Assembly (NCBI RefSeq): GCF_001648175.1
Contig: NZ_CP015243.1
Coordinates: 2,108,001-2,172,000 of the forward strand
Origin: Halotalea alkalilenta
GTDB taxonomy: Bacteria > Pseudomonadota > Gammaproteobacteria > Pseudomonadales > Halomonadaceae
Direction: 5' to 3'
DNA length: 64,000 nt
Position 1 is the first letter of the stretch. The number at the start of each line of letters is the position of its first letter. Of the stretch, positions 16,995 to 25,022 are shown piece after piece. The position numbers and the translations under genes were made by a program. The notes under the pieces are model-generated. The model made no database searches. It had not been told where the DNA came from and saw nothing but the letters and a program-made list of their open reading frames with translations.

Positions 16995-17279
16995 ATGTCC
17001 AGTGACGATCTTGCCCGTATTGCTCGCAACAAGAACGTAGCTCGTGCCGCTGCGCGGCAGTTGAGCATGGAGCAGCTGGTCAAACTGTCTGAGATCATCA
17101 ATGACGTGATCACTCAGAAGCGTGACGAGGAAACGCAGCGTCAGCAGGAAGAGAAGCTCAAGGAAGAGAAGCTCGCCGAGATTCGCGATGCCATGAGCAG
17201 TGCTGGTCTCTCCGTCGACGATTTAGTCGCCGAGCGCCCGAAACGTCGGGGTCGTCCGCCGAAAAATGCCGCGAAGTGA
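16995..17279 (+). CDS. Short H-NS-like protein with C-terminal AT-hook
   Basis: This 94-residue protein resembles the N-terminal H-NS oligomerisation domain: SMEQLVKLSEIINDVITQKRDEE, a long charged coiled coil, then AEIRDAMSSAGLSVDDLV. It lacks the usual H-NS DNA-binding domain (TWTGQGRTP type). Instead it ends RPKRRGRPPK (81-90), an AT-hook that can insert in the minor groove of AT-rich DNA. It is probably a nucleoid-associated silencer or a modulator that hetero-oligomerises with one. It has its own promoter and a strong terminator 6 bases after the stop. Confidence 0.78.
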   Translation: MSSDDLARIARNKNVARAAARQLSMEQLVKLSEIINDVITQKRDEETQRQQEEKLKEEKLAEIRDAMSSAGLSVDDLVAERPKRRGRPPKNAAK

Positions 17280-17285
17280 TCATCT

Positions 17286-17312
17286 GCGCATCCAGTCGTG
17301 ATGCGCTTTTTT
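17286..17312 (+). terminator. Rho-independent terminator of the H-NS-like gene
   Basis: GCGCATC (17286-17292) pairs with GATGCGC (17300-17306) and is followed immediately by six Ts. Confidence 0.88.
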
Positions 17313-17322
17313 CCTCGGAGCT

Positions 17323-17347
17323 GAACCCCCGCTAGCCGCGGGGGTTC
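17323..17347 (-). terminator. GC-rich hairpin downstream of the RNase J-like gene
   Basis: GAACCCCCGC (17323-17332) and GCGGGGGTTC (17338-17347) form a perfect 10-bp stem only 8 bases past the minus-strand stop codon. No T-tract follows in that direction, so termination or mRNA 3'-end protection is inferred from position only. Confidence 0.45.
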
Positions 17348-17354
17348 ACTTCGT

Positions 17355-18986
17355 TCAGGGGGCCACTTCGACGATGTCGAGATGGATTCTCGCCACGCGC
17401 TGGCCGTGATCGAACAGCCAGTGGCTCAGGGCATCGAGGAGGAATTCACGCAGCTCTCGGGTGCTGCGTGCCTGTTGGTCGACCAGGCGCTCGTCGAGCC
17501 AGTCGCTGAGTACGTATTCGTCGATTTCGACGCCCAGCGGCGGGTCGACGATCAGTCGCCCGACGCGCGACCAGCCCGATTCATCGTGGACCACTGGTAG
17601 CACGAGGGCGAGCACGGGGCGTGAGTCGCGGCGATTATCGCTGCGGCGCTGCTCGATCAGCCGCGGCGCGAGTTCCAACCGTGTCTCCAGCTCGACCCGC
17701 TGTCCATCCCAGCGCAGCCAGTCACCATCGCGAGGGCTGATATCGCCTTCGATGCCCAGTTCGTGAGCGAGTGCCAGGTGGGCGCGCTGATGCTCTTCGG
17801 TACCGTGCACCGGCAGCAGGTAGCGAGGCTTGATCCAGCCATAGAACGTGCGTAGTTCGTCCCTGGCCGGGTGGCCGGAGGCGTGCAGTTCTGGATGCTC
17901 GCTCTCGTCCATCACCTCGATCTGGCGGCGCCGCAGCGCCGAGACCAGGCTTGCGATCGCGCGTTCGTTGCCGGGAATGATCTTGGACGAGAAGATCACC
18001 GTGTCGCCGGCTTCGAGTTCGAGCTCCATGTGCCGCCCCTGCGCCATGCGGGAGAGCGCAGCGCCTGGCTCGCCCTGGCTGCCGGTGGCGATCAGCAGCA
18101 CTTCCTCGCGTGGAAGGTAGCCCGCGTCCTTGAGCGGCACGGGCAGCGGGAAGGCCTCCAGGTAGCCGCAGCTCTTGGCGATCTGGACCATTCGCTGCAT
18201 CGCCCGCCCGGCCAGCACTACGCGACGATTGCTTCCGCGCGCGGCGAGCCCGGCGGCGTGGATACGGGCGAGGTTGCTGGCGAAGCAGCTCACCACCACG
18301 CGCCCCTGGCATTTGGCGATCGCCGAAGCGAGTGCCTGGGCTACGCTTCCCTCGCTCGCCGAGTGGCCACTGACCGTGGCGTTGGTGGAGTCGCCGACCA
18401 CCAGGTCGATCGGCGCCAGACCGCGAAACAGTGCCTCGTCGATCCGCTGGCCGAGCAGCGGTTGGCTGTCGAGTTTCCAGTCCCCGGTGTGCAGCAAGCG
18501 GTGCTTGCCGACGGTGATCAGCAGCGCGCAGCTTTCGGGAATCGAGTGGGTGACCCCGAGGGTGCGCACACCGAAAGGCTCGATTTCGAAAGCGTCGCCG
18601 GGCTGGAAGACCTGGATCGCCCCGGTGTCTAGGCCGTGCTGGGAGAAGCGGTGACGCAGCATCGCGGCGGCCAGCGGTGACGCCCAGATCGGGCAGCCCC
18701 AGCGCGGCCACAGCCAGACGATTGCACCGATATGATCTTCATGACCGTGGGTGACGACCAGCGCGGAGGGCGTGATCCCCCGCTGCCGGAGTGCCTCTAC
18801 ATCGGGTACCTGCAGGGGAGAGCCAGGCAGCTCCTGGTGGATCATCATGCCGCAGTCGATGGCGATCCAGCGATCCTCACTCCCATAAAGAGTGAGGTTC
18901 ATGCCAATCTCGCCGCACCCCCCCATGAACAGGACATCGAGCGGCGAACGGCGGCGAGGACGAATGGATACATGGTGTCGGCTCAT
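17355..18986 (-). CDS. RNase J-like metallo-beta-lactamase-fold ribonuclease
   Basis: A 543-residue MBL/beta-CASP protein. The zinc motif THGHEDHIG is at 79-87, followed by HTGDWKLD and the beta-CASP motifs including SGHPARDEL and LPVHGTEEHQ, in the order found in RNase J. Such enzymes combine 5'-3' exo- and endonuclease activity on RNA. The start MSRHHVSIRP has AAGG seven bases upstream; 21 earlier codons in frame look non-coding. RNase J is usual in Firmicutes and alphaproteobacteria but uncommon in gammaproteobacteria, which rely on RNase E. A DNA-directed MBL nuclease is the main alternative. Confidence 0.8.
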   Translation of the reverse strand: MSRHHVSIRPRRRSPLDVLFMGGCGEIGMNLTLYGSEDRWIAIDCGMMIHQELPGSPLQVPDVEALRQRGITPSALVVTHGHEDHIGAIVWLWPRWGCPIWASPLAAAMLRHRFSQHGLDTGAIQVFQPGDAFEIEPFGVRTLGVTHSIPESCALLITVGKHRLLHTGDWKLDSQPLLGQRIDEALFRGLAPIDLVVGDSTNATVSGHSASEGSVAQALASAIAKCQGRVVVSCFASNLARIHAAGLAARGSNRRVVLAGRAMQRMVQIAKSCGYLEAFPLPVPLKDAGYLPREEVLLIATGSQGEPGAALSRMAQGRHMELELEAGDTVIFSSKIIPGNERAIASLVSALRRRQIEVMDESEHPELHASGHPARDELRTFYGWIKPRYLLPVHGTEEHQRAHLALAHELGIEGDISPRDGDWLRWDGQRVELETRLELAPRLIEQRRSDNRRDSRPVLALVLPVVHDESGWSRVGRLIVDPPLGVEIDEYVLSDWLDERLVDQQARSTRELREFLLDALSHWLFDHGQRVARIHLDIVEVAP

Positions 18987-19099
18987 GGGACGCCTTTTGC
19001 CGTTGGGCATTTCACTATACGCGGCGTGACTGGATCGCGACAATCGCACCCGCTTCGAAGTCGCTGAATATACAGTGATTCATCTTCGCGCCGCTTGGT

Positions 19100-20164
19100 T
19101 CATTGGGGGGCGGCGGGCTCTTCGAAGAGCACCAACTGACGTTCCAACGCCGCATCGGCGAGACGTACGCCGACGCCGAGCAGGCGGATCGGTCGCTGGC
19201 CGCGCTGCCAGGCCTGGTCGAACAGCGTGATGAAGTTGTCGAGCTGCGGCGCCAGGCCGCCGCTTTCGAGCGTGGTGCTGGTGAAGTCGTCGAATCGGAC
19301 CTTGACGAACAGTTTTCCGATCGAAGGAGCGCCATGGCGGGCGAGGCGCTCGGCGAGACGTTCGACCAGCGGAGCCAGCGCCGTGCAGCGGGCCTGCTGG
19401 TCGTCGATGTCGCGGTCGAAAGTGGTTTCGACGCTTACCGACTTGCGCTCGCGGTGGGTCTTCACCTCGCGCTCGTCGATACCGCGGGAAAGCTCGTAGA
19501 GCCGCCGTCCGAACTTGCCGAAATGGTCGATCAGCTCGGCGATGGGACGCTGCCGCAGCGCCTGGCAGTCTGCGATGCCCATTTGTTCCAAGCGGGCGGC
19601 GGTGGCGGGGCCGACGCCCGGCAGCTTGCCGACCGGCATGGCGCTGACGAACGCATCGACCTGGTCGGGAGTGATCACGTATAGGCCATCCGGCTTGCGC
19701 CAGTCGCTGGCGATCTTGGCGAGAAACTTGTTCGGTGCCACGCCTACCGAGATGGTGATGCCGGTGACCTCTCGCGTGCGCGCCTTGAGCCACTCGGCCA
19801 TCCAGGTGCCGCTGCCCTTGAAGCGCTCGATGCCGCTGATGTCGAGGAAGGCCTCGTCGAGGGAGAGCGGCTCGATGCGATCGGTCAGCTGCTGGAAGAT
19901 CGTCATGATCTCGGCGGAGACCTGCCGATAGCGTTCGAAATCGGGGGGGATGAGTCGCAGCTGGGGGCAAAGTCGCAGCGCCTGCGCGCTCGACATCGCA
20001 GAGTGCACGCCGAAGCGTCGCGCAGGGTAGTTGCAGGTCGCCACTACCCCACGCTGCTCGGGGCGGCCGCCGATGGCGATGGGAATGTCGCGCAGACTGG
20101 GATCATCGCGCATTTCCACCGCGGCATAGAAGCAGTCGCAATCGGCGTGGAGGATCTTTCGCAT
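19100..20164 (-). CDS. dinB: DNA polymerase IV (Y-family)
   Basis: A 354-residue Y-family polymerase starting MRKILHADCDCFYAAVEMR, with the metal ligands Asp8 and the later SLDEAFLDI pair. The steric and nucleotide residues lie in YPARRFGVHSAM, and helix-hairpin-helix motifs lie in KLPGVGPATAARLEQMGI. Its C-terminus contains QLVLF, the beta-clamp-binding motif needed for access to replication forks. It carries out translesion synthesis. No clear LexA box (CTG-N10-CAG) was recognised just upstream. Confidence 0.95.
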   Translation of the reverse strand: MRKILHADCDCFYAAVEMRDDPSLRDIPIAIGGRPEQRGVVATCNYPARRFGVHSAMSSAQALRLCPQLRLIPPDFERYRQVSAEIMTIFQQLTDRIEPLSLDEAFLDISGIERFKGSGTWMAEWLKARTREVTGITISVGVAPNKFLAKIASDWRKPDGLYVITPDQVDAFVSAMPVGKLPGVGPATAARLEQMGIADCQALRQRPIAELIDHFGKFGRRLYELSRGIDEREVKTHRERKSVSVETTFDRDIDDQQARCTALAPLVERLAERLARHGAPSIGKLFVKVRFDDFTSTTLESGGLAPQLDNFITLFDQAWQRGQRPIRLLGVGVRLADAALERQLVLFEEPAAPQ

Positions 20165-20570
20165 GGGGCGATCTTCGCGTCATCCTGGATGAATGTCCAG
20201 CCCCTGCGCTGGCCTATCATGGCGCATCAGCGCCTTGGTATCGCTTTGGATGCTCTTTCATCGTCCATTTGAGTTTTACTCCACGAATGTTTGTTTTTAT
20301 TCAAGGTTAGCGGGGACGATATGGGAGTTGGCTAAAAAGGCGAGACGGTGTGTTCTAAAGAATGAAATAAAATGTAAAGTGGGACTTATCCGGGTGTCTT
20401 CCATTACTTGCATGGGGTAAGATTTCGGTCCCAAGGTGGGATCCAGCTTTTGGTCCTGCATGCGTGAACAATGCGTCGGCGGAAAAGTAAGCATCCATTA
20501 TGAACCTTTGCCACTGACCAGAGGTCTTGAATGGTGGCTCTTGCCTCAACCTGATTGGAGATGCTCCTAG
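20165..20570. other. 406-bp AT-rich intergenic region, dinB / mvaT-like
   Basis: This divergent spacer is clearly richer in A+T than its surroundings, especially 20265-20400. It probably holds the promoter of the rightward mvaT-like gene, with A/T tracts the protein itself could bind. A small inverted repeat TCCCA-AGG-TGGGA lies at 20429-20441. No gene, tRNA or strong promoter could be fixed by eye. Confidence 0.5.
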
Positions 20571-20957
20571 ATGTCACTTCTCAGCGATTATTTACTCAAA
20601 GAACAGCAGATCAAGAAGCTGCGTGAAGAACTTCAGAAGCTCGAGCAGGATCAACGGCTTAAAGTGGAGTTGGAGTTCAAGGGCAAGCTCGAGTCGCTGA
20701 TGGGCGAGTTTGACAAGAGCGTTTCGGAAGTGATCGAGATTCTGGCCCCCCAAGGTGAGAGTACATCGCGCGATGTGGCTAAATCCGGCGGCAAAGGCAC
20801 CGGCACGCGCCGAAAACGCAAGCTGAAGATCTACAAGAACCCTCATACCGGCGATGTAATTGAAACGCGTGGTGGCAACCACAAAGAACTCAAGGAATGG
20901 AAAGAACAATACGGCGCCGAGACGGTTGAGAGCTGGCTGGAAGGCACCGAAGCTTGA
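20571..20957 (+). CDS. MvaT/TurB-type H-NS-like xenogeneic silencer
   Basis: A 128-residue protein that aligns end to end with Pseudomonas MvaT/MvaU. The N-terminal coiled coil MSLLSDYLLKEQQIKKLREE and LELEFKGKLESLMGEF-like segment is the oligomerisation part. A flexible Lys/Arg-rich linker follows, then the DNA-binding domain KIYKNPHTGDVIETRGGN with KELKEWKEQYG. MvaT proteins coat AT-rich, often foreign, DNA and repress it. It has its own AT-rich upstream region and a terminator 87 bases downstream. Charge and codon use are ordinary. Confidence 0.92.
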   Translation: MSLLSDYLLKEQQIKKLREELQKLEQDQRLKVELEFKGKLESLMGEFDKSVSEVIEILAPQGESTSRDVAKSGGKGTGTRRKRKLKIYKNPHTGDVIETRGGNHKELKEWKEQYGAETVESWLEGTEA

Positions 20958-21043
20958 ATGAGCAGCGCATCGAGCCGTGTTCGCGGCGTCGATGACGGTT
21001 TGTCGTCTCGCTGCTTGAATGCGTTCGTGCTTGAGATCGAGCG

Positions 21044-21076
21044 ACCGCCCACCGGGTCATCCTGGTGGGCGGTTTT
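21044..21076 (+). terminator. Rho-independent terminator after the mvaT-like gene
   Basis: ACCGCCCACC (21044-21053) pairs with GGTGGGCGGT (21064-21073), a 10-bp stem followed by TTT. Confidence 0.85.
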
Positions 21077-21162
21077 CGTTGTATGCAGCTGGCAATGGCG
21101 TGGGTTGGCCGTATCGGCGCGCTATATTGTGCACAAGCCGGGATTGCCACCGAGGAGGCCTA

Positions 21163-22023
21163 ATGAGTCACGCCGATCCTAGCGTATCGGAACTACAGCA
21201 GCAGGTGATCGACATCGCGCGCCGAGCGGGCGAGGAGATCATGCGTATCTATGCTCGAGACGATACTACACCGGTGTCGCTCAAGGCTGATCACACGCCG
21301 CTGACCGAGGCCGATCGCAGCGCCCATCGCTTGATCCACCAGGCACTGAGCGCGCTCACCCCTGAGGTGCCGGTGCTGTCCGAGGAGTCGAGCGCGGTGG
21401 AGCTCGAATCGCGCCGGCAGTGGTCACGTTTCTGGATGGTCGACCCGCTCGATGGCACCAAGGAGTTCATTCGTCGCAATGGCGAATTCACCGTCAATAT
21501 CGCACTGATCGACGCGCATCGACCGGTGCTCGCGGTCATCGAAGCGCCGGCGCTGGATGTTGGCTATACCGCGCGCAGCGGCGCGCCGGCGCTGCGCTAT
21601 CCGAGCGGCCCCGGGTGCTCGGGTGCGGCGCAGTGGGAGGTGCTCCAGGCGCGGCGATGGTACGAGCGCACGCCGCTGCGCTTGCTCGAAAGCCGCTCCC
21701 ATTCGCGAGATCCACAGGGGCGCTGGCGCCGTCTGCTGCCCGAGCACTCCACCCGACGGCTTGGCAGCTCGTTGAAGAGTTGCCAGATCGCCGCGGGAGA
21801 GGCGGATCTGTACCTCCGTCTCGGTCCGACCGGGGAGTGGGACACGGCGGCCGCGCAGCTGATCCTCGAATGCGCCGGCGGTGCGCTGGTCGAGCTGGGC
21901 GAGCATTCGCTCGGCGAGGCATTGGGTTACAACCGGCGCGACAGCCTGATCAACCCCCACTTCGCTGCTTTCGCGCCCGGTGTTGCGCCGTTGCTCGAGG
22001 CGTTGCTCAACCGGGCCGATTGA
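21163..22023 (+). CDS. cysQ: 3'(2'),5'-bisphosphate nucleotidase
   Basis: A 286-residue inositol-monophosphatase-fold enzyme. Metal and substrate motifs are TPLTEADRSAH, LSEES, DPLDGTKEFIRRNGEFTVNIAL and, near the end, TGEWDTAAAQLILECAGG. It hydrolyses 3'-phosphoadenosine 5'-phosphate to AMP, clearing the by-product of sulfate assimilation. ATG 21163 has GAGGAGG six bases upstream; the 48 in-frame codons before it run through the mvaT terminator and are not coding. Its 3' end overlaps that of flhC on the other strand by 17 bases. Confidence 0.93.
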   Translation: MSHADPSVSELQQQVIDIARRAGEEIMRIYARDDTTPVSLKADHTPLTEADRSAHRLIHQALSALTPEVPVLSEESSAVELESRRQWSRFWMVDPLDGTKEFIRRNGEFTVNIALIDAHRPVLAVIEAPALDVGYTARSGAPALRYPSGPGCSGAAQWEVLQARRWYERTPLRLLESRSHSRDPQGRWRRLLPEHSTRRLGSSLKSCQIAAGEADLYLRLGPTGEWDTAAAQLILECAGGALVELGEHSLGEALGYNRRDSLINPHFAAFAPGVAPLLEALLNRAD

Positions 22024-22681
22024 ACCTCTGTGTCGCTGGGACGAATGGATTTGAATACCTCGCATGCTCGACGCCCTTTGCGGCTTCCATCTTGTCTTCA
22101 TCCACGCCGTGCCAGTCGGTAGCGACGCCCTGGTCGATCGAACGCCGGCGGGAATCGATCGGCCCGGCTTCGCGTCCGCTGCCCGCCCGCGCCGGCGGCT
22201 GACAGAGACCGCATACGTAGCCGCAGCGCGGCGCGTTGGCGTGGTCGATGAACAGGACCTCGCAGCGGGTACAGCGTGTGGTCTGCAGCAAGTCGCCGTC
22301 GAGAAAGCGCAGCATCGTCCAGGCCCGGGTCAGAGAGAGCAGGGCGTTTTCCCATGCATCCTCCTGCCATTGCAGGTAGAGCCGGTAGCTCTTCAGCAAT
22401 CGTTCGGCTGGGGCGGCACTGGTGCGCAGTTCGAACTGGCGGTGGATGTTGTAGAACAGCGAGGCGTGCATGTTGGGACGCCATTGGAGAAACCAGTCAG
22501 CGGCGAAGGGAAGCGCCCCCTTGGGCAGGTGGGCGCCGGTCTTTTCTCGGTGGATTCTCGCAAGTCGTCCGTAGGAAATGGCGACGCTCTGCATGATCAC
22601 CGAGGTGCGCGCGCCGAGCTCGATCATTTCTATTGCCAGCTGTTGCTGGTGCATCTGCTCGATCAGTCCTTGACCGGCCAT
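22007..22681 (-). CDS. flhC: Flagellar master transcriptional activator FlhC
   Basis: This protein of about 224 residues matches FlhC through its body: ELGARTSVI, GRLARIHREKTG, PKGALPFAADWF, SLTRAWTMLRF, and the zinc ligands CTRC...CGYVCGLCQPP. FlhC and FlhD form the D4C2 activator that turns on class II flagellar promoters. The start MAGQGLIEQ follows GGAGGG; an alternative ATG four codons earlier overlaps the flhD stop. After LCQPPARA the protein continues about 55 residues beyond the usual FlhC end, a tail with no recognised motif that overlaps cysQ. Confidence 0.88.
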   Translation of the reverse strand: MAGQGLIEQMHQQQLAIEMIELGARTSVIMQSVAISYGRLARIHREKTGAHLPKGALPFAADWFLQWRPNMHASLFYNIHRQFELRTSAAPAERLLKSYRLYLQWQEDAWENALLSLTRAWTMLRFLDGDLLQTTRCTRCEVLFIDHANAPRCGYVCGLCQPPARAGSGREAGPIDSRRRSIDQGVATDWHGVDEDKMEAAKGVEHARYSNPFVPATQRFNRPG

Positions 22682-22692
22682 TTTTCCCTCCA

Positions 22693-23034
22693 TCACTTCG
22701 AATAGCGCAGCGAAGCGCAGGTGATGGGGTCGAGCAGGCTCAGCATGCGTCGGGCGCTGTGCGCCTCGGCCAGCCGTCGCTGCGACGGGTCGCTCTCCAG
22801 CAGGGTGGGATCCCGCAGGGCGAAAACGCACAGTAGCTGGCTTATGTGGGCAAGCTCCACCAGCTGTTGAATGGGTAGCGCAAGCAGACGCGTGGCGATG
22901 TCGGTATCGATACCAAGCTGCAGGATCGCCTGGTCGAGGTCATGCTTGATAAGGTCGCGGGCGAGGATCAGATAGGCCAGATTGTGCCGATGAACTTTGG
23001 AGAGCAGTGCTAGGTCTTGTTCTTTCTTTTCCAT
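22693..23034 (-). CDS. flhD: Flagellar master transcriptional activator FlhD
   Basis: A 113-residue FlhD: MEKKEQDLALLSKVHRHNLAYLILARDLIKHD, then LGIDTDIATRLLALPIQQLVELA and CVFAL. It dimerises and joins FlhC. The start MEKK is chosen over an upstream in-frame ATG because it gives the family length and has AAAGGG nine bases before it. No motAB or cheA genes follow flhC, unlike enteric genomes. The 190 bases upstream are AT-rich and should hold the promoter. Confidence 0.88.
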   Translation of the reverse strand: MEKKEQDLALLSKVHRHNLAYLILARDLIKHDLDQAILQLGIDTDIATRLLALPIQQLVELAHISQLLCVFALRDPTLLESDPSQRRLAEAHSARRMLSLLDPITCASLRYSK

Positions 23035-23225
23035 GATGATGCCCTTTCGTGCATTATCGATAGGAGTAATCATTTGCATTGATGGAAATCGGCAAGCCGA
23101 TGGCGCGCTTTAATTTCTTATTTAAGAAACCATTAAAGTTATCCCGGACACTTTGTCGATGCTGCGATTGCATCATGCTGCGGATGCTGGCTAACATCAT
23201 GCGTGCCCGAAGGACGGACGAAGAG

Positions 23226-23777
23226 ATGCCCGTGTTGGAACTGATCCCCAAACCTTTCCTATTCGTTCGCCATGGCGAAACTTTTCATAATCGTGCGCGT
23301 ATCGTGGCCGGTAGGCTCGATGTCGTACTTACCGATAAAGGCAAGCAGCAGGCGATCGCCGCACGAGAAAAGCTCGCCGGCTGGCACGCCTGCGTAGTGG
23401 CCTCGAGCCCACAATTTCGCGCACGCCAGACCGCGATGCTGGCGGTGCCGGGCTGCCGGCCGCTGCTGCTCGAGGGGTTGTGTGAACGCGATTGGGGGCC
23501 TTTGGAGCTCGGCCCCATCCTGTTGCCGATGCCCTATCTCGATCCACCGGAGGGTGCCGAGGCATGGGAGCATTTCGTCGAGCGAGTGGGGCGCACGATC
23601 AATGCCCTGCTCGAACGCTACGAGCGGCCGCTGATCTTCGCTCACTCCGGCGTCTTCCGAGTGATTCGCCATCTCGCCTTCGGTACCCATGAAGGGCCGC
23701 GCATCGGCAACGTCGAACCGACCCAGATCCTGCCGCCTGACCAGCACTCCGGCAGCTGGCGGTTCGAGCCGCTCTGA
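23226..23777 (+). CDS. Histidine phosphatase (phosphoglycerate-mutase-like) family protein
   Basis: A 183-residue protein with the phosphohistidine motif FLFVRHGETFHNRARIVAGR, then LTDKGKQQA, SSPQFRARQTA, the second active-site region LCERDWGPLE and IFAHSGVFRVI, which supplies the second catalytic His. Possible substrates range from alpha-ribazole phosphate to sugar phosphates and cannot be told from sequence. The start MPVLELIPKP is placed just before the motif, as usual for the family. It is divergent from flhD and does not appear to share an operon. Confidence 0.85.
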   Translation: MPVLELIPKPFLFVRHGETFHNRARIVAGRLDVVLTDKGKQQAIAAREKLAGWHACVVASSPQFRARQTAMLAVPGCRPLLLEGLCERDWGPLELGPILLPMPYLDPPEGAEAWEHFVERVGRTINALLERYERPLIFAHSGVFRVIRHLAFGTHEGPRIGNVEPTQILPPDQHSGSWRFEPL

Positions 23778-23801
23778 GCGCCGGGGAGCCGCGCGGACGG
23801 G

Positions 23802-24560
23802 CTAGTCGACGAGGCGCAGCTGGGTGCCGGCGGTCTCCAGTCGTGCCCGCCATTCTTCGTTCGGCAGACGGTCGCTGACCAGCACATCGACCATGCTCAG
23901 CGGGCCGACCTGGACCGGTGCGCGTCCATCGAACTTGGAGGCATCGGCGAGCAGCACCGTGCACTCGGCATGACGCTTCATCACCCGCTTGATCTCCGCC
24001 TCGCCGATGTTCGCCTCCATCAGCCCGCGCTCGGCGTCGAGCGCCATCGCACCGATGAACGCTATATCGGCATGGAAACGCGCCAGGCAGCTTTCGGCGA
24101 TCGGGCCGACGAAGGCCAACGATTTGCCGAGCAGCTCCCCACCGCAGCACAGCAGGGTCGCATCGCTCTCCACGCCCGCGGTGATTCGCGCCGAGTTGGT
24201 GACCACCGTGACGTTGCGCCGGCTGCGCAGCGCCCCCATCAGTTCGAAGGTGGTGGTGCCGGCGTCGATCATGATCGTCATCCCATCCTCGACCAGCGCC
24301 GAGGCGCTCTGGGCGATGCGTCGCTTGTGGTCGACGTAGAGCGTCTCGCGCGCCCAGTAGGGCAGGGCGCTGTCACCTTCGCGGCGCAGCACCGCGCCGC
24401 CATAGGTGCGCTTCAGCCAGCCTTCGCGTTCGAGCTTCTCGAGATCGCGCCGAATGGTCTCTTCGGTCACCCGGAAGCGCTCGCTGAGCGCGCCGACATG
24501 GACCTTGTGTTCGCGCTGCAGGGTGGAAAGGATCTGCTGCTTTCTTTCTTCGGGGAGCAT
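23802..24560 (-). CDS. DeoR-family transcriptional regulator
   Basis: A 252-residue regulator. An N-terminal winged helix-turn-helix (PEERKQQILSTL, HVGALSERFRVTEETIRRDL, LKRTYGGAV) is followed by the DeoRC sugar-phosphate sensor with DAGTTTFELM, VTNSARI and FIGAMALDAERGLMEANI. Such proteins repress carbohydrate operons and are released by a phosphorylated sugar. GlpR is a family member and a glycerol pair lies at the start of the window, but 22 kb separate them, so no target is assigned. No catabolic genes flank it. Confidence 0.9.
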   Translation of the reverse strand: MLPEERKQQILSTLQREHKVHVGALSERFRVTEETIRRDLEKLEREGWLKRTYGGAVLRREGDSALPYWARETLYVDHKRRIAQSASALVEDGMTIMIDAGTTTFELMGALRSRRNVTVVTNSARITAGVESDATLLCCGGELLGKSLAFVGPIAESCLARFHADIAFIGAMALDAERGLMEANIGEAEIKRVMKRHAECTVLLADASKFDGRAPVQVGPLSMVDVLVSDRLPNEEWRARLETAGTQLRLVD

Positions 24561-25022
24561 GGCGATGGCGCTTTCGTCGTGTTTGCGAGGATTTAACGCA
24601 GGATTCCCACAGCAAACAACATCGACCTTGGCCTAAGAATTACCTTCAAGCCCCATTCGTGCCGGGTGAAGCGGGGCCTGGAAGCAATTCCAGCCCAGTC
24701 GGCACGATGATGCCGGTCCTGCCACACTGATGGCGATCTGGCTGGAGAAGCGATGAGCTGGCAGTATCGGTCTTCGCTGTAATGTACGATCGGGCTTTGC
24801 TTCTGTGGGGTGGTTGCACGCTGTCTTTTCCCCGAGCCTCTACTACCCTGAGGGAAGCCGGTCACCTTTGGTGACGCCTGAATAGCTGGCCCGGCCTCGT
24901 GCGAAGGTGTTTTCGACTCGATATGTCCAAGCGCGCGGATCCGGGCGGTTTCCAGGCAAACCATCCATAAGAGCTATCCAGACGAATCATCCAGACGAAC
25001 CGTCATCGATCAAGGAGACGAC
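24561..25022. other. 462-bp divergent intergenic region, DeoR regulator / osmC
   Basis: No gene seen. Two small structures are visible. CTGGAA-GCAA-TTCCAG at 24678-24693 is a hairpin or operator-like palindrome flanked by GGG/CCC. A 13-nt tandem repeat, ATCCAGACGAATC then ATCCAGACGAACC (24976-25001), sits in the 5' leader of the osmC-like gene, 21 bases before its ATG. Confidence 0.5.
24976..25001 (+). repeat. 13-nt tandem direct repeat in the osmC leader
   Basis: Two back-to-back copies of ATCCAGACGAAYC differ at one position. The repeat lies between the presumed promoter and the ribosome site of the OsmC-family gene, so it could be a regulator site or leader element. Confidence 0.6.
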
